DNA from: Pseudomonadota bacterium | GTDB taxonomy: Bacteria; Pseudomonadota; Alphaproteobacteria; Rhizobiales; Devosiaceae | Length of the DNA stretch: 36,670 nt | Direction: 5' to 3' | NCBI GenBank assembly: GCA_023431205.1 | Contig: JAEYXQ010000070.1 | Coordinates: forward strand, 1-36,670 | Shown here: piece by piece, positions 7,257 through 13,468 of the stretch | How the letters are laid out: each line of letters opens with the position of its first letter | How positions within the stretch are numbered: position 1 is the first letter of the stretch | The notes under the pieces: generated by a model | What the model was told of the DNA's origin: nothing | What the model saw: the letters and a program-made list of their open reading frames with translations, nothing else | The model's database searches: none | Made by a program: the position numbers and the translations under genes

Positions 7257-8045
7257 CTATGCAGTTGCCGCAGCAAAGCCGCCTTCTCGATCCAGCGTCA
7301 GCTTCAGCCGCTCCTGCAGTTCGCTGCGGGCGGCCGCCCAGTCGCTGCTCCGGACCGGTATCCGCGCGGCAAGCGACACTGCGGTGTCCGTCAGGCCATC
7401 CACTACCACTTCCGCCTGAGACTCACGCACGGCGTAGTCGCTCCGTAGTCCGTCAATGATCCGTTGGCGCACCAGCCCGAGATCAGCACTGCGCGGCACC
7501 GTGAACTTGAGTTCGACGATCCGTCCCGGTTCACGGGTGAAGTTGGTGATGCGGGCGTTGGACAGTTTCGAGTTCGGCACGAACATGAAGACGTTCTCGG
7601 CATTGCGCATCTGCGTGCCGAACAGGCCGATCTCGACCACGGTCCCCGCGATACCATCGGCATCGATCTGGTCGCCCACATTGAACGGACGCAACAGCAC
7701 CAGCAGAATGCCGGCGGCGATGTTGGACAGTGTCCCCTGCAGTGCCAGGGCAATCGCCAGGCCCGCAGCACCGAGCACGGCAAGGATCGAAGCGGTCTCC
7801 ACCCCGAACTGGCCCAGCACCACGATGATGGTGACCACGAGAATCCCGTATCGCACCACCTGCGACAGCAGCGGAACGATGGTGTGGTCGCGGTTCAATC
7901 GCTCCGGCAGCAGGCGCAAGACGTTGCGGGAGATGAACTTCGCCAGGATCCAGCCGGCAATCAGCACGACAAGAGCGATCAGCGCCGACCAGGCGCTGGA
8001 TAGCAGCCATGCTGTGGAAACACCCAGGATCGCCGTGTTGGTCAT
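7257..8045 (-). CDS. small-conductance mechanosensitive channel (MscS family)
   Basis: A 262-residue inner-membrane channel of the short MscS type. It has three N-terminal hydrophobic segments, then the pore-lining helix and Gly/Ala-rich motif GAAGLAIALALQGTLSN, followed by GILLVLLRPFNVGDQI and the cytoplasmic beta domain with FVPNSKLSNARITNF. These are the core features of PF00924. MscS channels open under membrane tension to release solutes during hypo-osmotic shock. I start at ATG 8045, not at the Met 20 codons upstream, because GGAG sits seven bases before it and the longer N-terminus is polar and atypical. It stands alone, reading away from the tRNA. Confidence 0.92.
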   Translation of the reverse strand: MTNTAILGVSTAWLLSSAWSALIALVVLIAGWILAKFISRNVLRLLPERLNRDHTIVPLLSQVVRYGILVVTIIVVLGQFGVETASILAVLGAAGLAIALALQGTLSNIAAGILLVLLRPFNVGDQIDADGIAGTVVEIGLFGTQMRNAENVFMFVPNSKLSNARITNFTREPGRIVELKFTVPRSADLGLVRQRIIDGLRSDYAVRESQAEVVVDGLTDTAVSLAARIPVRSSDWAAARSELQERLKLTLDREGGFAAATA

Positions 8046-8232
8046 GAACGACTCCGCCAAGTTGTTGTTCTGCCTGAAAGAGTGCGGCCCGTCGGTTGGT
8101 TGCACAGGCCGCGTCGGCCTCCAGGGTGCGGCATTTCATTTCTGTGTCAGGAAAGTGCGGCAGGCGTCTGGACAGGCCCCACCCGCTTTGCTAGAGAGGC
8201 GCCACTTTGGTGCCGGCGCGCTTCATCGCAGC

Positions 8233-8308
<76 letters not shown>

Positions 8309-8361
8309 AAGTATCCTCCCCCATATCGACCAGGGTACTATCCTTTTAGCGGCTGGTAGCT

Positions 8362-8380
8362 GCGAGAAGGATCGCTTTTT
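8362..8380 (+). terminator. intrinsic terminator downstream of tRNA-Lys
   Basis: GCGA-GAAGGA-TCGC followed directly by TTTTT. The stem is only four bases, but a second pairing just upstream (GCGGCT/AGCTGC, 8349-8363) may stack on it. It lies about 55 bases past the tRNA, as expected for a monocistronic tRNA transcript. Confidence 0.5.
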
Positions 8381-8438
8381 GTTACCCTTCTTTCTCGGCG
8401 CTGATGGGTCCCACCCCTGACGCCGATGATCGTAGCCG

Positions 8439-8462
8439 CAGCGTTCCGTTCAACGAACGCTG
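8439..8462. promoter_or_regulatory. perfect inverted repeat upstream of the L,D-transpeptidase gene
   Basis: CAGCGTTC and GAACGCTG are perfect eight-base arms around CGTTCAAC, about 100 bases before the L,D-transpeptidase start, followed by TGTTT. It could be a second terminator of the tRNA unit or an operator. The rest of 8309-8563 shows no gene. Confidence 0.35.
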
Positions 8463-8563
8463 TGTTTCCGGTATCGCGCCGCACGAAGCGGTGAGGTGGG
8501 TTCCCTTCATAAAAGGACAGCAATATTGACATGTCTTTTGTGAACTTGGATCAGGAGCAGCGA

Positions 8564-9250
8564 GTGTCTGTGCGGACGATGAACAGGAGAGCGGTTCTGT
8601 TGGCGGGTGGTGCCAGCCTGTTGCTGGCGGGGTGCACCAGCACCAGTGCCCCTGGACGGGTGGCGCTTGCCGGGACGCCGGAGGTGCCAACGACGCCAGC
8701 CAGCGTGCCGCCGCACGTACAGGCCATGTATGCCGCGGTCACAGATGAGCCTTATCCGATCCGCGCTTCCCGGATGCACCTGGTGCCGGAGCGCTACTGG
8801 CGCCAGGAAGTGGCCGACCCCACGGGCGAGAAGCCCGGCTCGGTCGTGGTGGATACCACCGATCGCTTCCTCTACCACGTCCGCGACGACGGCACGGCCA
8901 TGCGCTACGGCGTCGGCATTGGCGCCTCGGGCTTCGAATGGTCCGGCCGGGCCCACATCGCGTACAAGCGCAAATGGCCGACCTGGACGCCGCCATCCGA
9001 CATGATCAAGCGGCATCCCGAGCTCGAGCGCTACCGGCACGGCATGGAGCCGAGCGAGGACAACCCCATGGGGCCACGAGCGCTCTATATCCACCAGGGC
9101 AATGTGGACACGCTCTACCGCATCCACGGCAATCCGGACGAGACCACCATCGGCAAGGCGGTCTCGAGCGGCTGCGTGCGCTTGCTGCCGCAGGACATCA
9201 TCCACCTTTACAACAACGTGGTCAGCGGCTCGCCGCTCCTGGTGGTCTAG
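8564..9250 (+). CDS. lipoprotein L,D-transpeptidase (YkuD domain)
   Basis: A 228-residue exported enzyme. A short basic N-terminus and hydrophobic stretch end in the lipobox LLLAGC, with the lipidated Cys at residue 24. The YkuD catalytic domain follows, with VVVDTTDRFLYHV, the His of YRIHGNP (His188) and the catalytic SSGCVRLLPQDI (Cys204). Such enzymes make 3-3 peptidoglycan cross-links or attach proteins to the wall; 3-3 links are abundant in polarly growing Rhizobiales. I chose GTG 8564 because AGGAG (8553-8557) sits six bases upstream. An ATG at 8531 would add eleven residues with a poorly spaced ribosome-binding site, and ATG 8579 has none clear. It acts in the periplasm. Confidence 0.92.
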   Translation: MSVRTMNRRAVLLAGGASLLLAGCTSTSAPGRVALAGTPEVPTTPASVPPHVQAMYAAVTDEPYPIRASRMHLVPERYWRQEVADPTGEKPGSVVVDTTDRFLYHVRDDGTAMRYGVGIGASGFEWSGRAHIAYKRKWPTWTPPSDMIKRHPELERYRHGMEPSEDNPMGPRALYIHQGNVDTLYRIHGNPDETTIGKAVSSGCVRLLPQDIIHLYNNVVSGSPLLVV

Positions 9251-9270
9251 GGTGGCCGAGCGCCGTTGAA

Positions 9271-9305
9271 CCGGTAGATTCGTGCGACTTTCGTCGATTT
9301 ACCGG
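9271..9305. promoter_or_regulatory. long hairpin between the L,D-transpeptidase and TerC-family genes
   Basis: CCGGTAGATT (9271-9280) pairs over ten bases (two G-U) with GATTTACCGG (9296-9305), closing a 15-base loop in which GCGA/TCGT can pair again. It begins 21 bases after the transpeptidase stop and ends 70 bases before the TerC-family start. It may be a terminator or a leader element. I did not see the conserved core of the yybP-ykoY manganese riboswitch that precedes some TerC-family genes. Confidence 0.4.
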
Positions 9306-9374
9306 ATCCCGGCCTTGCGACCCGCAGTTTCGAAGCTGTAGGGCTGTCGCGTCATTCTTCCATAAGGTACCAGC

Positions 9375-10076
9375 ATGTTCGGCTTAGATCCGAGTTTCCT
9401 CAGTTCGCTGCTCCAGGTTATCCTGATCGATCTGGTTCTTGCGGGCGACAACGCAGTGGTGATCGGCCTTGCTGCAGCCGGATTGCCTGGCGATCTGCGG
9501 CGGCGGGCCATTCTGATCGGTATCATCGCCGCAACAGTCCTGCGCATCTGCTTCGCGCTGATCACCACACAGTTGCTGTCGCTCGGCGGTGGGCTGCTGA
9601 TCGCGGGCGGCGTACTGCTGCTGTGGGTCTGCTGGAAGATGTACCGCGAACTTTCGGTGCCCCAAGAGGAAGAGCACGAGGCGACCGAAGCGCTGGCAAA
9701 TGCCGACCTCAATGCCGACGGCACCGTGGCGGGCAAGGCCCCGCGCAAGACGCTGCGCCAGGCCGTCACGCAGATCATCATCGCCGACGTGTCGATGTCG
9801 CTCGACAACGTGCTGGCCGTTGCGGGCGCGGCCCAGCATCACTTCGAAGCGTTGGTCTTTGGTCTGGCCCTGTCGGTGGTGCTGATGGGCGTGGCGGCGA
9901 CGTTCATTGCCCGACTGCTGCATCGCTTCCGCTGGATCGCCTGGATTGGCCTGCTGATCATCCTGTTCGTGGCGCTCCGCATGGTCCTGGAGGGCGCCGG
10001 GGCATTCGTCGACATCCCGGCCATCCCCTTGCTCTACACCCCACATGAGGTTGGAGCCGCGGCCGCGGCACATTAG
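9375..10076 (+). CDS. TerC-family integral membrane protein
   Basis: A 233-residue membrane protein with about seven hydrophobic segments. It carries the two symmetry-related TerC signatures: DLVLAGDNAVVIGLAA near residue 20 and IADVSMSLDNVLAVAGAA in the second half. The acidic residues in these motifs are the likely cation ligands. A hydrophilic loop of about 45 residues joins the two halves (EEEHEATEALANADLNADG). TerC and its Alx/YjbE relatives are linked to tellurite resistance and to manganese export or metal supply to exported enzymes; the substrate here is not shown. AAGG lies just upstream of ATG 9375. Two hairpins follow its stop, one weak (10111-10130) and one strong (10156-10188). 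Confidence 0.92.
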   Translation: MFGLDPSFLSSLLQVILIDLVLAGDNAVVIGLAAAGLPGDLRRRAILIGIIAATVLRICFALITTQLLSLGGGLLIAGGVLLLWVCWKMYRELSVPQEEEHEATEALANADLNADGTVAGKAPRKTLRQAVTQIIIADVSMSLDNVLAVAGAAQHHFEALVFGLALSVVLMGVAATFIARLLHRFRWIAWIGLLIILFVALRMVLEGAGAFVDIPAIPLLYTPHEVGAAAAAH

Positions 10077-10110
10077 GCTTTGCTAACCAAGGGCTGAGGT
10101 TGGCGGCATT

Positions 10111-10130
10111 ATCCCTGTGCTACTAGGGAT
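10111..10130 (+). terminator. weak terminator-like hairpin after the TerC-family gene
   Basis: ATCCCT and AGGGAT form a six-base stem around an eight-base loop, followed by TTGC. It begins 35 bases after the stop of the TerC-family gene. Confidence 0.35.
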
Positions 10131-10155
10131 TTGCACACCTTGAGCCGCTAGCGTG

Positions 10156-10188
10156 TCCCGCATCTGCAAAGGTGCGGGATTTGCTTTT
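10156..10188 (+). promoter_or_regulatory. hairpin plus T-rich tail abutting the FemAB-like start codon
   Basis: TCCCGCA (10156-10162) pairs perfectly with TGCGGGA (10173-10179), and two further pairs close the loop to TGCAAA. TTTGCTTTT follows at 10180-10188, and the ATG of the next gene is at 10190. It looks like an intrinsic terminator. The only purine-rich stretch that could serve as ribosome-binding site (GCGGGA) is inside the 3' arm, so it could also mask translation. Confidence 0.5.
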
Positions 10189-10189
10189 G

Positions 10190-11365
10190 ATGGCCGTCGT
10201 CGCCGACCGACCGATACACAGTGGCTTGCCTGCGGCGGCGGCGCGCCGCTCGGCCGCCCTGCCGCGCCTGGTGGCCGAACGCCTTTCCGGCGCGGAGTGG
10301 GATGGGCTGATCGCTGATTTCGACGAAGTCTGCCAGGAGCAGATGCACGCCTTCGCCACAACGCGGTGGCCCGGCGTCGAGCAGGAACCGGTCGCCTTCC
10401 GCCTCGATGGCGAGGTTATCGGTGGCACCCTGATGATGGTGCAGAGACTGCCGCTCGGCATCGGGCGGATCGCGGTCTCCAAGTGGGGGCCGATGCTTCG
10501 CGATGTGCACCGCCCCGACGCCGAATCCGTCCGCGCTGCCATGGTCGAACTGCTGATCGCCGACTATGCCGACACCCGTCGACAGATGCTGTCGATCCTG
10601 CCGCGAGCGGCGCTCGACGAGCGGAATGCCGCCTACGAATGGCTGATCACCCGTGGTTTCCGCCGCGGCTCGGAACTGATGTTTCCCAGCCGCTACATCG
10701 TCAACCTGCGCCTCACCGACGAGCAACAGCGCAAGAGTTTCTCACAGACCTGGCGCCGCCAGCTCAACAAGGCGGAAAAATCCGGCCTGACTTTCGAACA
10801 CGGCCCGGCGCAGCGGTTTGCCGAGTTCGAGGCGCTCTATGTGGCCATGACGGACCGCAAGCAGTTTCCGGATCACTCCGCCTTCGACACCCTCGGAGCC
10901 TTGTTCGAGACCTCGGCCGAAGCGCTGCGGCCCGAGCTGTTCTTTGTGCGGCACGCCGGCGAGGTCGTGGCGGGAGCTGTGATCTTCAAGGCCGGCGAGC
11001 GCGCCGTCTATCTCTATGGCGCGACCAATGACCAGGCCCTGCCGCTGCGGGCCGGATACTTCCTGCATTGGCACATCATCCGCTGGCTTCGCGACAACAC
11101 CCGGGCCGACTGGTACGACCTTGGCGGAACCGACGGCTTCCAGGGCCTCCACCAGTTCAAGAAGGGCATGGTGGGCGATGCCGGGGTGATGCGACCGGTG
11201 CCGCCCGTCGCCAACTACGCCAGCCACCCTCTTGCATACCTTGCCGGCGCCGGTGCTTTCGCGGCTCGCGATGGCTACTATCATGTGCGGCGCCTCATCG
11301 AAGGCTGGCGCAACCCGAAGGCTCGCACCGATCAGAAGCGCCGCGGCGAGGAGGACGATCGGTGA
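10190..11365 (+). CDS. FemAB/GNAT-like aminoacyl- or acyltransferase
   Basis: A 391-residue soluble protein built like two GNAT folds in tandem, as in FemAB/FemX proteins. The second half carries QTWRRQLNKAEKSGLTFE, RPELFFVRHAGEVVAGAVIF, YLYGATND, LHWHIIRWLRDN and YDLGGTDGFQGLHQFKKGMVG. That end is typical of the FemAB-like group that acts on peptidoglycan precursors or on cell-surface lipids and exopolysaccharides. The exact acceptor is unknown. Start choice is open: ATG 10190 is best by family appearance, with GTG 10172 and TTG 10181 in frame. Its stop overlaps the flippase start (GTGA), so the two are translated together, which suggests a shared role in a surface polymer. Confidence 0.8.
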   Translation: MAVVADRPIHSGLPAAAARRSAALPRLVAERLSGAEWDGLIADFDEVCQEQMHAFATTRWPGVEQEPVAFRLDGEVIGGTLMMVQRLPLGIGRIAVSKWGPMLRDVHRPDAESVRAAMVELLIADYADTRRQMLSILPRAALDERNAAYEWLITRGFRRGSELMFPSRYIVNLRLTDEQQRKSFSQTWRRQLNKAEKSGLTFEHGPAQRFAEFEALYVAMTDRKQFPDHSAFDTLGALFETSAEALRPELFFVRHAGEVVAGAVIFKAGERAVYLYGATNDQALPLRAGYFLHWHIIRWLRDNTRADWYDLGGTDGFQGLHQFKKGMVGDAGVMRPVPPVANYASHPLAYLAGAGAFAARDGYYHVRRLIEGWRNPKARTDQKRRGEEDDR

Positions 11366-12684
11366 GCCTCCTCCAGCGCCTGGCCTCCCAATCTACCGTG
11401 ATCTTCGGTGCCAGGCTTGCAGGCGCTGGATTGGTGTTCCTCGCCCAGGCGCTGATTGCCCGCCTCTGGGGCGCGCAGTTGCTGGGCGAGTACATGGTCA
11501 TCGTCGCCACGGTGAACCTGATCGCCGTGGTGATGCCCCTGGGATTCCACACAGTCGGCACCTATTTCGCCGCCGAGTACCGGGCGCATGGTGCACGCCG
11601 GCAACTCGGTGTCTTCCTGGTGCGCAGCTACGGCCATGTGGTGGCTGCGCTTGCTCTGGTGCTTCTGTGCGGGCCGTTGGTCCTCCGCGCAATAGGGCAG
11701 GGGGAGGGGACGGTTGCCGCCCATTTCGTGCCGGTGGCGATGCTCGCGTTCGGTGCGGCGCTTGTCTACGTGAACGGCGCAATCCTCGTCGGATTGAAGC
11801 GGCCGGTCGCCGGCTTTCTCGCCGACTCGCTCTTTCGTCCGCTGATCGTCCTGGCTGCATTTCTGGCCGCCACCAGTATCGCGATTCACACCGACGCCTT
11901 CACCGCCATGCTGTGGTGGATGGCCCTTGGCTCGGTGGCCACCGGCCTCATTCATTTCGCCTTCGTGCTGTTCACGCTGCCGCAGGTCGCTGACAAGGCG
12001 CCGCCCCGGCGGGACGAGCCGCGCCGGTGGTGGCGGTTCGCCTTGCCATGGGTGCTGATTTCACTCGCCACCGATTTCTTCTTCGACATCGACCTGCTGC
12101 TGCTCAGCCAAAGCCTGTCGCGCGAGGAACTGGCAGTGTTCGGGGTGTGCACGCGGCTCTTCGGGCTCGCCTCGTTCGGTGTTGCGGCGGTCTACGCCGT
12201 CACGCTGCCCGACATGTTCGAGAGCGAGGCGAATTCTGATCGCGATGGCTTCAACCGCAAGGTGGGGGATGCCAACTTCGTCGCCAGCCTGACATCGCTG
12301 GTGCTGTTCGGCGTCATGCTGTTCGCAGCGCCCTTCGTGCTGATGCTGTTCGGCCCCGGCTTCTCGGAGGGTGCAGTGCCGCTGGCCTTGCTGTGCCTGG
12401 CCCTTGTCATTCGGTCAGTGCTTGGGCCTGCCTCTATGGTGCTCTCCATCCACGATCGGCCGTATGCCAGCCTGCCCTCGGTTGGCTTGGGCTTGCTGAC
12501 GCTGGTCGCCTGCAACTTCCTGCTGGTGCCGCTCTTCGGCCTGACGGGCGCCGCCTTGGCAGCGGTCACCGCAATTGCGGTCTGGTCACTGGCGCAATGG
12601 TGGGTGGCGTTGCGGACCGCGCATCTCGACGTCTCGCTCGTCCAGTGGTTCCGCAATCGGCGGGCAGCCGTGCCGGCCGAATAG
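11362..12684 (+). CDS. polysaccharide flippase / MOP-superfamily exporter (Wzx-like)
   Basis: A 440-residue membrane protein with about twelve hydrophobic segments. The N-terminus QSTVIFGARLAGAGLVFLAQALIA and the following LWGAQLLGEYMVI match the polysaccharide-transporter branch of the MOP superfamily. These proteins flip lipid-linked oligosaccharides across the inner membrane for O-antigen, capsule or exopolysaccharide. Start GTG 11362 overlaps the FemAB-like stop and has an excellent AGGAGG (11350-11355) upstream. No glycosyltransferase or polymerase lies next to it, so this pair is either an isolated accessory set or the remnant of a larger locus. Its TAG ends one base before the last base of the converging GNAT gene. 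Confidence 0.85.
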   Translation: MSLLQRLASQSTVIFGARLAGAGLVFLAQALIARLWGAQLLGEYMVIVATVNLIAVVMPLGFHTVGTYFAAEYRAHGARRQLGVFLVRSYGHVVAALALVLLCGPLVLRAIGQGEGTVAAHFVPVAMLAFGAALVYVNGAILVGLKRPVAGFLADSLFRPLIVLAAFLAATSIAIHTDAFTAMLWWMALGSVATGLIHFAFVLFTLPQVADKAPPRRDEPRRWWRFALPWVLISLATDFFFDIDLLLLSQSLSREELAVFGVCTRLFGLASFGVAAVYAVTLPDMFESEANSDRDGFNRKVGDANFVASLTSLVLFGVMLFAAPFVLMLFGPGFSEGAVPLALLCLALVIRSVLGPASMVLSIHDRPYASLPSVGLGLLTLVACNFLLVPLFGLTGAALAAVTAIAVWSLAQWWVALRTAHLDVSLVQWFRNRRAAVPAE

Positions 12685-12685
12685 A

Positions 12686-13297
12686 TCAGCCGAACAGGGC
12701 GAGCCGGAGGTTCCGCACCAGCCGGTGCTTCAATCCGGTCCTGATGCCACGGTCGTATCCCGGCTCGGTCTTGGTGAGCGCCCGCTCGAACAGCAGGTAG
12801 TCTTCCCCGAAGATATGCTTTTCAAGGGTGGCGATGTGGCGGAAGCCGAGTCGGTTCATGACCGCGGCGGCCGGATCGTTTCCGGTCTTGGTGTAGGTCG
12901 CGATCTTGTGGAAGCGCCCGTTGTCCCAGTGACTGATGAAGTTGCGCATGCCGTAGAGCGCGAGCGCCGAGCGGCGGAACTCCGGGAACACATAGGACCA
13001 GTAGAGCCAGAGCGTGCCGAGTTCAGGACCCGAGATCATGAACCCGGCCGGCTTGCCCTCGCGAATGAACAGCAGCACGTGGTGTGGGTCTGCGTCGTGC
13101 AGGGCCGCCAGCAATTCGGGCGTGAGGCGAGCTCTCTCATAGGACTTGAACTCTTCCGAGTAGAAGGGGGAGGTGTCGATCGCCTCGGTCAGCCGGCTGT
13201 GGACCAGCTTGAGTTCGCCCAACCTTGCGGGCCGGAAGTCGTATGCAGGGGCCGAAGCTGTCTTGGTCTCGGCTACTGCCACGGCTAGCTCGCTCAT
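12686..13297 (-). CDS. GNAT-family N-acetyltransferase
   Basis: A 203-residue protein whose C-terminal half has the GNAT shape: GKPAGFMISG (beta4), LWLYWSYVFPEFRRSALALY where the acetyl-CoA loop should be, and NDPAAAVMNRLGFRHIATLEKH. The acetyl-CoA pyrophosphate loop reads FRRSALA, a departure from the usual Q/RxxGxG/A. The start at 13297 has GGAGGAG about six bases upstream; a Met five codons earlier is possible. It is divergent from acetyl-CoA synthetase, the classical target of lysine acetyltransferases in several bacteria, so a role in controlling Acs is possible but unproven. A very long overlapping frame on this strand continues antisense through acs and is not considered real. Confidence 0.8.
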   Translation of the reverse strand: MSELAVAVAETKTASAPAYDFRPARLGELKLVHSRLTEAIDTSPFYSEEFKSYERARLTPELLAALHDADPHHVLLFIREGKPAGFMISGPELGTLWLYWSYVFPEFRRSALALYGMRNFISHWDNGRFHKIATYTKTGNDPAAAVMNRLGFRHIATLEKHIFGEDYLLFERALTKTEPGYDRGIRTGLKHRLVRNLRLALFG

Positions 13298-13346
13298 CGC
13301 CGGCTCCTCCATGGCTACACCATACCACGCTGCGATTCTGCCCAAA

Positions 13347-13376
13347 GGACAGGCTGTCCCCGCGGTTAACAGCCTG
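13347..13376. promoter_or_regulatory. candidate operator in the GNAT/acs divergent promoter
   Basis: Two overlapping palindromes: GGACAG-G-CTGTCC (13347-13359), and CAGGCTGT (13350-13357) with ACAGCCTG (13369-13376), eight-base perfect arms 11 bases apart. They lie between the two divergent starts, about 90 bases before acs. This geometry suits a dimeric regulator acting on both promoters. Confidence 0.4.
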
Positions 13377-13468
13377 CTCAGGGGGTGCGTCCCGATGTGA
13401 CAGCAGCAGCCCTTGCTCCGGAGAGGGTCGGTCAGTAGAACAGGATCGGGAGAGGTAGGGAGGACGAC

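Noticed and set aside
9271..9374. yybP-ykoY manganese riboswitch before the TerC-family gene
   Set aside because: Only a single long hairpin is seen; the conserved internal-loop core of that riboswitch is not recognisable.
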